Below, one piece after another: positions 1 to 7,301 of a stretch of 14,161 nucleotides of DNA. The stretch covers positions 1 through 14,161 of the forward strand of contig JBMTVT010000056.1 of the NCBI GenBank assembly GCA_049451635.1. The letters are read 5' to 3'. Source of the DNA: JBMTVT01 sp049451635. Its GTDB lineage: Bacteria > Bacteroidota > Bacteroidia > Flavobacteriales > Flavobacteriaceae. Numbering within the stretch: position 1 is the first letter of the stretch; the number at the start of each line of letters is the position of its first letter. A program made the translations under genes and the position numbers. The notes below the pieces were generated by a model, which was not told the DNA's origin, made no database searches, and saw nothing but the letters and a program-made list of their open reading frames with translations.

Positions 1-6
1 TTCCAT
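1..6 (-). CDS. possible first two codons of a divergent gene leaving the window
   Basis: On the minus strand an ATG followed by GAA sits at the very edge of the window, and about 40 bases upstream of it is a TATATTTG -7 box pointing the same way. That suggests a gene transcribed divergently from rpmE2. Only two codons are visible, so nothing can be said about the product. Confidence 0.3.
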
Positions 7-45
7 AATTTTATATTTAATTTGATTAGGTTTTTAGTTAGTATT

Positions 46-53
46 CAAATATA
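46..53 (-). promoter_or_regulatory. candidate -7 box for the divergent leftward gene
   Basis: On the minus strand the octamer TATATTTG matches the Bacteroidota -7 consensus TAnnTTTG. I see no TTG at the expected 17-23 base distance, so only half of the promoter is supported. Confidence 0.3.
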
Positions 54-98
54 ACAAATCGTTACATAAAACTTTAAAATAAAAAATATTAAAAAGAG

Positions 99-128
99 TT
101 GCGGAATTGTAAAAATTACGTAAATTTG
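99..128 (+). promoter_or_regulatory. rpmE2 promoter, Bacteroidota -33/-7 type
   Basis: TTG at 99-101 and TAAATTTG at 121-128 are separated by 19 bases, an excellent match to the sigma-ABfr consensus TTG-N17-23-TAnnTTTG. Transcription would begin near 134, leaving a leader of about 30 bases before the rpmE2 ATG at 165. Confidence 0.75.
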
Positions 129-164
129 CACTTCCAAAATCGAAAAGAATAAAAGCATTTAGCG

Positions 165-416
165 ATGAGAAAAGGTATACACCCAGAAAATTATAGATTA
201 GTTGCATTTAAAGACATGTCTAACGACGATGTTTTTTTAACAAAATCTACTGCTGATACTAACGAAACTATTGAAGTTGACGGTGTTGAGTATCCATTAA
301 TTAAAATGGAGATTTCTAGAACATCGCACCCATATTACACTGGTAAATCTAAATTGGTAGATACTGCCGGTCGTATTGATAAATTTAAAAACAAATACTC
401 TAAATTCAAAAAATAA
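165..416 (+). CDS. rpmE2: 50S ribosomal protein L31, type B
   Basis: This encodes a protein of the large ribosomal subunit. The 83-residue length, the MRKGIHPENYR start, the central SRTSHPYYTGKSK motif (residues 51-63) and the lysine-rich tail are diagnostic of bL31. The sequence contains no cysteine, so it is the zinc-independent (C-minus, type B) form. In organisms that carry both forms the C-minus paralogue is usually induced when zinc is scarce; here it may be the only copy, which the window cannot show. The ATG at 165 is the only sensible start. It has its own promoter (99-128) and a strong hairpin terminator just downstream (441-467), so it appears to be a single-gene transcript. No zinc-repressor (Zur) palindrome is obvious in the leader. 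Confidence 0.95.
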   Translation: MRKGIHPENYRLVAFKDMSNDDVFLTKSTADTNETIEVDGVEYPLIKMEISRTSHPYYTGKSKLVDTAGRIDKFKNKYSKFKK

Positions 417-440
417 TTTAGAGTATGCCATAATTTATAA

Positions 441-467
441 AGCCTTTCAATGTTGAAAGGCTTTTTT
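441..467 (+). terminator. intrinsic terminator of rpmE2
   Basis: AGCCTTTC and GAAAGGCT form a perfect stem (the complementarity extends to ten pairs, AGCCTTTCAA/TTGAAAGGCT, around TG) followed directly by a run of Ts. It lies 25 bases after the rpmE2 stop. Confidence 0.85.
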
Positions 468-525
468 ATTATATACAATTCATCTATTTTTGTTAAAACC
501 TAAGTTTAAAAGTCTAGAGCGTAAA

Positions 526-553
526 AACTTTTAACTTTTAACTTTTAACTTTT
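526..553 (+). repeat. four tandem copies of the heptamer AACTTTT
   Basis: AACTTTT occurs four times in direct tandem at 526-532, 533-539, 540-546 and 547-553, ending nine bases before the ATG of the GlmU-like gene. An upstream TTAAAAGT around 506-513 is complementary to the first copy and could pair with it. A unit of seven bases is prone to slippage, and its position in the leader means copy-number changes could affect translation or transcript stability. No regulatory role is demonstrated. Confidence 0.8.
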
Positions 554-562
554 AGTTTCCTC

Positions 563-1738
563 ATGAATTATATTCTTTTTGATGGTCCGTCACGAAATAA
601 TCTATTACCCTTTACATATACAAGGCCAGTTGCCGACATTCGTGTGGGTATCTTAACTATACGTGAAAAGTGGGAGACTTATTTGGATACAACTACTACA
701 ACAATTACTGAAGATTACCTCTCTGATAAATACCCAATGGTAGAAATGGATGACAATGTGATGATTAATGCATCCTATCTTCCAAATTTGGAATTAGTAG
801 AGATGATAAGGGATTTAAGGGAAAATCAAGCGATATTCAAAGATGAAGACGTGATTGCCTTTTTTACCAAAGAAGCACAAGATAATATTGATTTTAATGC
901 ATTTGATGCTTTGGAATTTAATGATGATATCATAAAAATTGAGCACACTTGGGATATTTTTTCTAAAAATGGTGAGGCTATACAAGAGGATTTTAACTTA
1001 TTAACTAATGGTAGAAAATCAAAACCTATTCCATCAAGTAATAATGTTATAGCTCCAGAAAATATTTTTATTGAAGAAGGGGCAATTTTAGAGTTTACAA
1101 CACTTAATGCCACTAGCGGACCTATTTACATTGCAAAAAATTCTGAAATTATGGAAGGTTCAGTTATACGTGGCCCTTTCGCTTTGTGTGAAAGTGCTTC
1201 TGTAAAGATGGGCGCTAAAATTTATGGGCCTACTACGGTTGGACCTCACAGTAAAGTGGGTGGAGAGGTAAATAACTCGGTGCTTTTTGGGTATTCGAAT
1301 AAAGGGCATGATGGCTTTTTGGGGAATTCCGTATTGGGAGAGTGGTGTAATTTGGGAGCAGATACCAATAATTCAAACTTAAAAAATAATTACGCTGAAG
1401 TTCGTTTGTGGGATTACAATACGGAAGGTTTTACTCGAACAGGTTTACAGTTTTGTGGGCTCATGATGGGCGACCATAGTAAATGCGGCATTAATACCAT
1501 GTTCAATACGGGTACTGTTGTTGGCGTCAGTGCCAATATTTTTGGTAGCGGTTTCCCAAGAAATTTTGTGCCAAGTTTCAGTTGGGGTGGCAGTGGTGGT
1601 TTCACAACCTATTTAACCAAAAAAGCTTTTGAAGTGGCCAAAGTTGTTATGAGTAGGCGGAATATGGAGTTTTCAAAGCAAGACGAAGCCATTTTGGAAC
1701 ATGTTTTTGAGGAAACCAAAAAATTTAGACGAGATTAA
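563..1738 (+). CDS. GlmU-like sugar nucleotidyltransferase / left-handed beta-helix acyltransferase-like protein
   Basis: The 391-residue protein belongs to the alternative GlmU-like family found in Bacteroidota. Its likely role is formation of UDP-GlcNAc or a related activated sugar in the cytoplasm for envelope synthesis. The N-terminal half (about 1-150) has the family signature LFDGPSRNNLLPFTYTRP (5-22) followed by ADIRVGI, in place of the canonical LAAGxGTRM loop of pyrophosphorylases. The C-terminal half (about 165-350) has irregular hexapeptide-like repeats rich in N, G and V (for example IRGPFALCESASVKMGAKI), consistent with a left-handed parallel beta-helix. The ATG at 563 follows the heptamer repeat; there is no good Shine-Dalgarno site, which is normal in this phylum. 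A small membrane-protein gene follows 16 bases later. The true substrate is inferred from family membership. Confidence 0.85.
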   Translation: MNYILFDGPSRNNLLPFTYTRPVADIRVGILTIREKWETYLDTTTTTITEDYLSDKYPMVEMDDNVMINASYLPNLELVEMIRDLRENQAIFKDEDVIAFFTKEAQDNIDFNAFDALEFNDDIIKIEHTWDIFSKNGEAIQEDFNLLTNGRKSKPIPSSNNVIAPENIFIEEGAILEFTTLNATSGPIYIAKNSEIMEGSVIRGPFALCESASVKMGAKIYGPTTVGPHSKVGGEVNNSVLFGYSNKGHDGFLGNSVLGEWCNLGADTNNSNLKNNYAEVRLWDYNTEGFTRTGLQFCGLMMGDHSKCGINTMFNTGTVVGVSANIFGSGFPRNFVPSFSWGGSGGFTTYLTKKAFEVAKVVMSRRNMEFSKQDEAILEHVFEETKKFRRD

Positions 1739-1754
1739 CCAACAACATAAACTT

Positions 1755-2090
1755 ATGTTAGGGATTTTACTTAGTTACTTTATTGGAAAACGTTTTTTTG
1801 ATTTGTCTGTTGAGCATAATCAAAACTAGTGGTTATATGCCATTTTGAGTGTAATTATTTATTATGCTGCTGGTTTTGTTTTTGGAATTATATTGGCAAT
1901 TTTAGATTTATATGTTTTTAATTGGGGAATAGATTGGGACAATAATTTTGGTATCAATTTATTGTGTCTGCCAGTTAGCTTATTGGCTGTTTGGTTTTTT
2001 TATATTTTACTTGATAATAGATGGAAAAAATCGGTTGTTTTAGTAAAAGATGAAATTAATGATATTGTTAAAAAACTTGAAGATAATTAA
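1755..2090 (+). pseudogene. small membrane protein gene interrupted by one in-frame TAG
   Basis: Reading from the ATG at 1755 gives 24 residues (MLGILLSYFIGKRFFDLSVE, then HNQN), then TAG at 1827-1829. The same frame continues without a break (WLYAILSVIIYYAAGF and on) to the stop at 2088-2090. The full product would be about 111 residues with two hydrophobic segments, one around residues 26-48 and one around 63-82, and a charged tail. The downstream part has no ATG, GTG or internal Met, only a TTG at 1845, so expression as a separate gene is doubtful. The two halves together resemble a hypothetical membrane protein common in Flavobacteriaceae, where I expect a Lys at the stop position, so AAG to TAG is the simplest explanation. 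The function of the family is unknown. Its 3' end overlaps the stop of the converging minus-strand gene by four bases. Confidence 0.7.
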
Positions 2091-3706
2091 TGTTTTCTAA
2101 CATACCTTAAATCCAACATATCAACAGGATTAATACCTAAACCTGTCACATTTTTTCTGGTAAAGCGTACCACTTCATCATAGTATAAAGGCACCATAAT
2201 GGCATGGTTCATAGCCAAAGAATCAATAGTGGTATATAAATGTTTACGTTTTTCAATATCTGTAATTGTGAATGCCTTATTGTATAAGCTATCAACTGTG
2301 TCATTTTTAAAATGAAAATAATTGGAGCCAAAAGGGGTAAAGTTTTTACTGTAAAAAATGGATAGGTAGTTTTCGGCATCTAAATAATCGGCAACCCATG
2401 AGCTTCTAAACATATCTACTTTTCCATTGGAACGCGCTGATCTTAGAGAGGATTCTGGCATCACGTCAACATTAATTTTTAATCCAGCTTTTTGTAGTTC
2501 ACGTTGTATAAATTCACAAAAACTTAAATAGTTGCTGGTGGTAGTTAAGTTGATTTCTGGATTACTTATGCCACTTTCAGTTTTAAACTGTTCAATCAAC
2601 TTTTTAGCTTTTTCAGGTTGATAGGTAAAACCAATACTTCTCTCATAACCTTTTAAACCCAAAGGTATAAAACCGCCATTTGCAGGATTGCCAATGCCAT
2701 TTCGTAAATACAACATCATTTTTTTCCTGTCGAAACCATAATTAATGGCTTTTCTAATAAGTTTGGATTGTATTTCTGGAGTTTTGGAATCTAAATAAAA
2801 GCCTAAATATTCCGTGTTTAAGTAAGGCCCACGAATCATGTTTATACTTGAATCATAATTGTCTCTAAGCCGTCCATCACTAGTTAATAATTCATCTTTA
2901 TAAGAGGCATCCAAACTGTTTAAAAAATCTATATTGCCTTGTACAAATTGTAAAAATTCACTTTGTTTGTCAGGTAAAAATGTTATCGCAACTGCTTCTA
3001 AATAAGGCAATTGTTTGCCTTTTTTATCTTTCTCAAAATAGTGGTGGTTTTTTCTAAAAACAAGCTTAATGTTTTCTTCCCAGCGTTTAAATTTAAATGG
3101 CCCCGTTCCTATGGGGTGCGATCTAAATTCATTACCATAATATTCAACAATTTCCTTTGGAACAACCGAACAATACTTCATGCTTAACAAACCAATAAAG
3201 GCAGGAAAAGGTTGTTTAAGCGTAATTTGAAAAGTACTATCGTTTACGGCTTTAAAATCATCAACTTTGTTTAAAACCCAGCTTCCTGGGGCAGCCAATT
3301 TCTCGTCTCTTAAACGGTTTAAACTATACTCAAAATCTTTAGCGTTTACCAATCTGGTAGAGTCTTTGCCAAACAATTCATGCTTATGAAAATAGACATC
3401 GTTGCGCAAGTAAAACGTATAGCTAACAGCATCCTCAGAAATAGTCCAACGTTTTGCTATGCTGGGTAAAATATTTAAGGCACTATCCATTTGAACCAGT
3501 CCATTGAATAATTGGTTTGCAATTCTAACATCTTGCAAAGTTCTAGCAAAAGCAGGGTCTAATGTATTTATGTTGGCATGTTCGTTATAACGGAAGACCA
3601 AATGGTCTTTATGGGCATTGGAGCCATTTACACAGGAAAAAAATAGAAAAACAATACAACTAATTGATAAATAGCTAATTATTTGTTTTAAATAAGGTTT
3701 TATCAT
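2087..3706 (-). CDS. ABC-type peptide (OppA/DppA-like) solute-binding lipoprotein
   Basis: This is a 539-residue family 5 extracellular solute-binding protein, which would capture oligopeptides or similar ligands and hand them to an ABC permease. A hydrophobic N-terminus ends in FFSC, so Cys25 is the probable lipidation site. The mature part shows the usual order: LDPAFARTLQDVRIANQLFNGL near 53-74, a SYTFYLRNDVYFHK motif near 117-130, GTGPFKF near 200, and a C-terminal lobe ending after PVDMLDLRY. Full length for the family (about 500-560). The ATG at 3706 precedes a clear signal peptide. No permease or ATPase gene (oppBCDF) lies nearby, so it is an orphan binding protein. Its ligand cannot be read from sequence. 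A candidate promoter is at 3744-3774. Confidence 0.88.
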   Translation of the reverse strand: MIKPYLKQIISYLSISCIVFLFFSCVNGSNAHKDHLVFRYNEHANINTLDPAFARTLQDVRIANQLFNGLVQMDSALNILPSIAKRWTISEDAVSYTFYLRNDVYFHKHELFGKDSTRLVNAKDFEYSLNRLRDEKLAAPGSWVLNKVDDFKAVNDSTFQITLKQPFPAFIGLLSMKYCSVVPKEIVEYYGNEFRSHPIGTGPFKFKRWEENIKLVFRKNHHYFEKDKKGKQLPYLEAVAITFLPDKQSEFLQFVQGNIDFLNSLDASYKDELLTSDGRLRDNYDSSINMIRGPYLNTEYLGFYLDSKTPEIQSKLIRKAINYGFDRKKMMLYLRNGIGNPANGGFIPLGLKGYERSIGFTYQPEKAKKLIEQFKTESGISNPEINLTTTSNYLSFCEFIQRELQKAGLKINVDVMPESSLRSARSNGKVDMFRSSWVADYLDAENYLSIFYSKNFTPFGSNYFHFKNDTVDSLYNKAFTITDIEKRKHLYTTIDSLAMNHAIMVPLYYDEVVRFTRKNVTGLGINPVDMLDLRYVRKH

Positions 3707-3721
3707 ATAACTTAATAGTTG

Positions 3722-3729
3722 TAAATTTG
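3722..3729 (+). promoter_or_regulatory. candidate -7 box for mtaB
   Basis: TAAATTTG matches TAnnTTTG and points towards mtaB, about 64 bases ahead of its ATG. No TTG is present at the proper distance upstream, so it is only half supported. A transcript from here would carry the palindromic repeat at 3763-3786 in its leader. Confidence 0.3.
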
Positions 3730-3743
3730 CAGTCTTTTAGCTG

Positions 3744-3774
3744 TAAAGATAAATTTTAAAAAATCCTGAAACAA
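3744..3774 (-). promoter_or_regulatory. candidate promoter of the solute-binding lipoprotein gene
   Basis: On the minus strand TTG (3774-3772) is followed after 20 bases by TATCTTTA (3751-3744), one mismatch from TAnnTTTG. Transcription would start around 3737, about 30 bases before the ATG at 3706. The TTG falls inside the REP-like palindrome, so that repeat may have supplied half of this promoter. Confidence 0.35.
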
Positions 3775-3786
3775 GCTCAGGATGAC
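3763..3786. repeat. REP-like palindromic intergenic repeat
   Basis: ATCCTGA (3763-3769) and TCAGGAT (3777-3783) are perfect 7-base inverted arms around AACAAGC, followed by GAC. The core ATCCTGAAACAAGCTCAGGA resembles a short palindromic repeat that I recall as widely dispersed between genes in Bacteroidota (commonly seen as GTCATCCTGA-A-CTTGTTTCAGGAT). It ends six bases before the mtaB ATG. Family identity is from memory. Confidence 0.6.
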
Positions 3787-3792
3787 AAAATA

Positions 3793-5118
3793 ATGAAGAA
3801 AAAAGTAGCGTTTTATACATTAGGTTGTAAACTGAATTTTTCAGAAACCTCTACAATTGCCAGAAATTTTCATGATGAAGGTTTTGATAGAGTCGATTTT
3901 TCTGAAAAAGCAGATATCTATGTGATTAATACGTGTTCGGTTACCGAAAATGCAGACAAGCGTTTTAAAACCATTGTAAAACAAACGCGGAAAATAAACC
4001 CTGAAGCTTTTGTGGCAGCAGTTGGTTGTTACGCTCAATTAAAACCTCAGGAATTAGCAGATGTTAATGGTGTGGATTTAGTGCTTGGAGCAACCGAAAA
4101 ATTTAAGATTACCGATTATATAAACGATCTCTCAAAAAATGATTTTGGTGAAGTACACTCCTGTGAGATTGAAGAAGCCGATTTTTATGTTAGTAGTTAT
4201 TCCATAGGGGACAGAACCCGTGCATTTTTAAAAGTACAGGATGGATGCGATTATAAATGTACATACTGTACCATTCCTTTGGCTAGAGGTATTTCACGTA
4301 GTGATACCATGGAAAATGTTTTGAAGAACGCTAAAGAAATTTCAGAAAAAAATATTAAAGAAATTGTTTTAACTGGTGTTAATATTGGCGATTATGGCAA
4401 AGGTGAATTTGGCAATAAAAAACACGAACATACGTTTTTGGATTTAGTTACCCAATTGGATAAAGTAGAAGGGATAGAGCGTTTACGTATTTCGTCAATA
4501 GAACCTAATTTGCTGAAAAACGAAACTATCGATTTAGTCTCTAAATCAAGAACATTTGTGCCGCATTTTCATGTGCCTTTACAAAGTGGAAGTAATGATA
4601 TTCTAAAAAAGATGAAGCGTCGGTACATGCGTGAATTGTATGTAGATAGGGTTGAAAAAATAAAAGAAGTGATGCCCCATGCGTGTATTGGAGTTGATGT
4701 TATAGTAGGTTTCCCTGGTGAAACTAATGAACACTTTTTAGAGACTTATGATTTTTTGACTGAGCTCAATATTTCTTATTTGCATGTGTTTACCTATTCA
4801 GAACGTGATAACACCGAAGCTGCTGAAATGAATGGTGTGGTGCCAAAAAATGTGAGAAATAAACGCAGTAAAATGTTAAGAAGCTTATCAGTTAAAAAAC
4901 GACGTACATTTTACGAAAGCCAAATTGGAACCACTAGAACCGTTTTGTTTGAAAGTGAAAATAAAGAAGGTTACATACATGGTTTTACTGAAAACTATGT
5001 AAAAGTAAAAGCACCCTGGAACCCCGAACTAGTAAACACGTTACATGAGGTTGAGCTAACCAAAATTGATGATGATGGTTTGGTTAGATTTGAATTTTTT
5101 AAAGAATTAGCTTCATAA
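3793..5118 (+). CDS. mtaB: tRNA N6-threonylcarbamoyladenosine(37) methylthiotransferase
   Basis: MtaB adds a methylthio group to C2 of t6A37 in tRNAs that decode ANN codons, giving ms2t6A. The 441-residue protein has the full family layout. The N-terminal UPF0004 domain has three cluster-binding cysteines: Cys12 (TLGCKLN), Cys48 (NTCSVTENAD) and Cys79 (VGCYAQ). The radical-SAM domain has the CxxxCxxC motif at Cys152, Cys156 and Cys159 (GCDYKCTYCTIP), with HVPLQSGS near 259-266. A C-terminal TRAM-type region follows from about 377. The GCKLN motif and the TCSVTENAD form favour MtaB over MiaB and RimO. The ATG at 3793 is close behind a hairpin-forming repeat that could occlude the initiation region. 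The gene ends two bases before a bidirectional terminator. Confidence 0.93.
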   Translation: MKKKVAFYTLGCKLNFSETSTIARNFHDEGFDRVDFSEKADIYVINTCSVTENADKRFKTIVKQTRKINPEAFVAAVGCYAQLKPQELADVNGVDLVLGATEKFKITDYINDLSKNDFGEVHSCEIEEADFYVSSYSIGDRTRAFLKVQDGCDYKCTYCTIPLARGISRSDTMENVLKNAKEISEKNIKEIVLTGVNIGDYGKGEFGNKKHEHTFLDLVTQLDKVEGIERLRISSIEPNLLKNETIDLVSKSRTFVPHFHVPLQSGSNDILKKMKRRYMRELYVDRVEKIKEVMPHACIGVDVIVGFPGETNEHFLETYDFLTELNISYLHVFTYSERDNTEAAEMNGVVPKNVRNKRSKMLRSLSVKKRRTFYESQIGTTRTVLFESENKEGYIHGFTENYVKVKAPWNPELVNTLHEVELTKIDDDGLVRFEFFKELAS

Positions 5119-5120
5119 AA

Positions 5121-5154
5121 AAAATCCGAAAACATTTTTAAGTTCTCGGATTTT
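5121..5154. terminator. bidirectional terminator between mtaB and the GNAT-like gene
   Basis: AAAATCCGA (5121-5129) and TCGGATTTT (5146-5154) form nine perfect pairs. The A-rich left and T-rich right flanks let the hairpin end transcription from mtaB on the plus strand and from the converging gene that stops at 5174. Confidence 0.8.
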
Positions 5155-5173
5155 ATATTTTCTAAGTTTTAAA

Positions 5174-5470
5174 TTATATTCTAACGCCCACTGGAAGCAT
5201 ACGTTTATATTTGCGATTACTTCTAACAAATTTTGCAATTTCAGGACTGGTAGGAACTATGCTTAAGTTTCTTTCATTAATTTGTTCAAAAACAGCAGCT
5301 AAAAATTCTTTCTTAAAATCTTCATCCTTTATTTCTTCTGGGATAATTAATTTGGTTAAAAAAATCTTTCGCTCTTGTAATGAATATTCAATTTTTGCTA
5401 AATGGTCATCAATTTTTATTTCAAATTGACGTAAAAAATCGTTATCAATTAGTTCAGCAGCATCAACCAT
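5174..5470 (-). CDS. small GNAT-like N-acetyltransferase-type protein
   Basis: The 98-residue protein fits the short GNAT-like (YidJ / Acetyltransf_CG) family. The N-terminal part has FEIKIDDHLAKIEYSL, the two-strand start of the fold. The C-terminal part has AAVFEQINERNLSIVPTSPE with EIAKFVRSNRKYK following. This mirrors the family's helix, then the I-P-S/T-C/S-P motif, then the aromatic Y/F-I-R-x-(H/N)-P/R-x-Y stretch that packs against acetyl-CoA. No substrate is established for most members. It is monocistronic, converges on mtaB through a shared terminator, and has a TAACTTTG -7 box about 70 bases before the ATG at 5470. Assignment rests on motif pattern and length, so the exact activity is uncertain. 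Confidence 0.7.
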   Translation of the reverse strand: MVDAAELIDNDFLRQFEIKIDDHLAKIEYSLQERKIFLTKLIIPEEIKDEDFKKEFLAAVFEQINERNLSIVPTSPEIAKFVRSNRKYKRMLPVGVRI

Positions 5471-5538
5471 AGTGTAAAATTTTTAAATTATGCGGAATGA
5501 TAAAAATAGTGAAGACTATTTTATATAAGTTTGCGATG

Positions 5539-5546
5539 CAAAGTTA
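5539..5546 (-). promoter_or_regulatory. candidate -7 box of the GNAT-like gene
   Basis: On the minus strand TAACTTTG fits TAnnTTTG exactly. The nearest TTG upstream is 15 bases away, slightly shorter than the usual 17-23. The predicted leader is about 60 bases. Confidence 0.4.
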
Positions 5547-5649
5547 CAAAAAAAACGTTACCAATGGCTAATATTTGAGTTAATCTCTTCTAAAATAAAC
5601 TATTAGCAATTGATTTTGTTTTTATACCATAGCATTTTGATTAATTTTC

Positions 5650-6321
5650 ATGAAGGATAATAATGAAATCATACATTTGTACTTAATGCCAGGAATGGCA
5701 GCAAGCCCAAAAATATTTGAACATATAAAATTGCCCGAAAATCAATTTACAGTTCATTTGTTGGAATGGATTATTCCTTTTGATAATGAGGCTTTAAGTA
5801 ATTATGCGTTACGAATTTCTAAAAATATTAAGCATAGAAATATTGTATTATTAGGAGTTTCATTTGGTGGGGTTTTGGTTCAAGAAATAAGTAAACATAT
5901 TAAAGTTAGAAAACTTATTATAGTGTCGAGTGTTAAATCCATGCATGAGTTGCCCAAAAGAATGCTTATGGCCAAAGCAACAAAAGCCTATAAATTGTTT
6001 CCAACCAAACTAGCCAGTAACATTGATGTATTAGCAAAGTATACTTTTGGATCCAGTATTACTAAACGCTTAGAGTTATACAAAATGTATTTATCGGTTA
6101 ATAACCCAAAGTATTTAAATTGGGCTATTAAAAATATGATTTGCTGGAATCAAACTGAATATAATCCAAAAACCGTTCATATAAATGGCGATAATGATTC
6201 TATATTTCCTATAAAAAATATTTCAAACTGTATAACAATAAAAGGTGGTACGCATATTATGATTATCAATAAATACAAATGGTTTAATGAGAATCTGCCT
6301 TATATTATTTTAAAGGACTAA
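5650..6321 (+). CDS. alpha/beta hydrolase family protein
   Basis: This 223-residue protein is a small alpha/beta hydrolase. YLMPGMAASP (11-20) corresponds to the strand and oxyanion loop. GVSFGG (69-74) is the G-x-S-x-G nucleophile elbow with Ser71. NGDNDSIFP (179-187) supplies the acid, most likely Asp183. GGTHIMI (199-205) supplies His202. The triad is therefore complete. There is no signal peptide, so it is probably cytoplasmic. The compact size with little lid domain does not reveal a substrate; esterase, lipase-like or thioesterase activity are all possible. The ATG at 5650 is the first Met of the open frame. The next gene, a lytic transglycosylase, starts 49 bases downstream on the same strand and may be co-transcribed. 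Confidence 0.82.
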   Translation: MKDNNEIIHLYLMPGMAASPKIFEHIKLPENQFTVHLLEWIIPFDNEALSNYALRISKNIKHRNIVLLGVSFGGVLVQEISKHIKVRKLIIVSSVKSMHELPKRMLMAKATKAYKLFPTKLASNIDVLAKYTFGSSITKRLELYKMYLSVNNPKYLNWAIKNMICWNQTEYNPKTVHINGDNDSIFPIKNISNCITIKGGTHIMIINKYKWFNENLPYIILKD

Positions 6322-6370
6322 CACATTCATTTCAAATTTTTTTGCTAATTTTAAACAAAACTTTTTAAAG

Positions 6371-7291
6371 ATGAAGACTATAAAAAATGTGCTAGCGTTT
6401 GTGGGATTATTAAGTTTGTGCTCCATATTTATTTATGCCCTACAAGATGCTCCCACCGATGAGAACTTTGAAACTAAACTTATAAACGATTATAACGTTT
6501 ATGCCTTACAGTTACCAGAGAATTTAGATTTTGCTGGCGAGCCTATGCCATTAAAAAATCCAGATATTCTTGAGCGTATGGATAGAGAGTTACTTGTAAA
6601 CACTTACTGGCAATCTAATGGGTTGTTAATGTTTAAAAGAGCTAAGAAGTACTTTCCAATTATTGAGCCTATTTTGGCAAAGCATAATATACCAGACGAT
6701 TTTAAATATTTGGCTGTAATAGAAAGTGGTTTAACCAATGCAGTTTCTCCAGCTGGTGCGCGCGGGGTATGGCAAATTATGCCAGCAACAGGGAGGGAAA
6801 ATGGTTTAGAAGTAAACGATAATGTTGATGAACGCTATCATTTGGAAAAAGCTTCTGAAGTAGCCTGTAAATATTTACAAAAATCAAAAGACGACTTAGG
6901 TTCTTGGACGCTAGCCGCTGCCGCTTATAATGCGGGTAACGCTGGAGTTTCAAGACGCCTTGAAGAACAAAATGTAACTAGTTATTACGATTTATTACTA
7001 GGTGAAGAAACAGGCCGTTATTTATTTAGAATAGTAGCTTTAAAAGAAATTTTATCACATCCTGCCAAATATGGTTTTAACTTTAGAGATAAGGATTTGT
7101 ATGAAAACATTCCTACTTACAAAGTAGAAGTAGACACGGCAGTAACCGATTTCACAAAATTTGCCCAAAACTTTAATATCAATTATAAAATATTGAAACT
7201 TCATAACCCCTGGTTGAGAGAACCATATTTGAATAACAAATCAAGAAAATTATATCAAATAGAAATTCCAAAAGAAGGCTATTATCAATAA
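6371..7291 (+). CDS. MltD-like lytic murein transglycosylase (GH23/SLT domain)
   Basis: The 306-residue exported protein would cleave the glycan strands of peptidoglycan, releasing 1,6-anhydro-MurNAc ends, in the periplasm. Residues about 5-24 are hydrophobic and act as signal or anchor. The SLT domain (about 93-230) has the catalytic glutamate in LAVIESGL (Glu118), then SPAGARGVWQIMPATGR (126-142), then AAAAYNAGNAGVSR (182-195): the three classic GH23 motifs in order. The C-terminus (about 245-306) has a short TYKVEVDTAVTDFTKFAQNF stretch resembling one degenerate LysM-like unit, whereas E. coli MltD has clear LysM repeats. The ATG at 6371 precedes the signal sequence. Only ten bases separate its stop from the broken cardiolipin synthase gene, implying a former operon. 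Confidence 0.88.
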   Translation: MKTIKNVLAFVGLLSLCSIFIYALQDAPTDENFETKLINDYNVYALQLPENLDFAGEPMPLKNPDILERMDRELLVNTYWQSNGLLMFKRAKKYFPIIEPILAKHNIPDDFKYLAVIESGLTNAVSPAGARGVWQIMPATGRENGLEVNDNVDERYHLEKASEVACKYLQKSKDDLGSWTLAAAAYNAGNAGVSRRLEEQNVTSYYDLLLGEETGRYLFRIVALKEILSHPAKYGFNFRDKDLYENIPTYKVEVDTAVTDFTKFAQNFNINYKILKLHNPWLREPYLNNKSRKLYQIEIPKEGYYQ

Positions 7292-7301
7292 TCAAATTGA
7301 T

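Noticed and set aside
826..1113. Minus-strand open frame inside the GlmU-like gene (and a similar one at 1414-1605)
   Set aside because: Shadow of a clearly coding plus strand; composition reflects reverse-complemented codons.
3841..4038. Minus-strand open frame inside mtaB
   Set aside because: Antisense to conserved cysteine motifs of MtaB; no independent support.
5211..5429. Plus-strand open frame opposite the GNAT-like gene
   Set aside because: The minus-strand protein has family motifs and a -7 box; the plus frame has neither.
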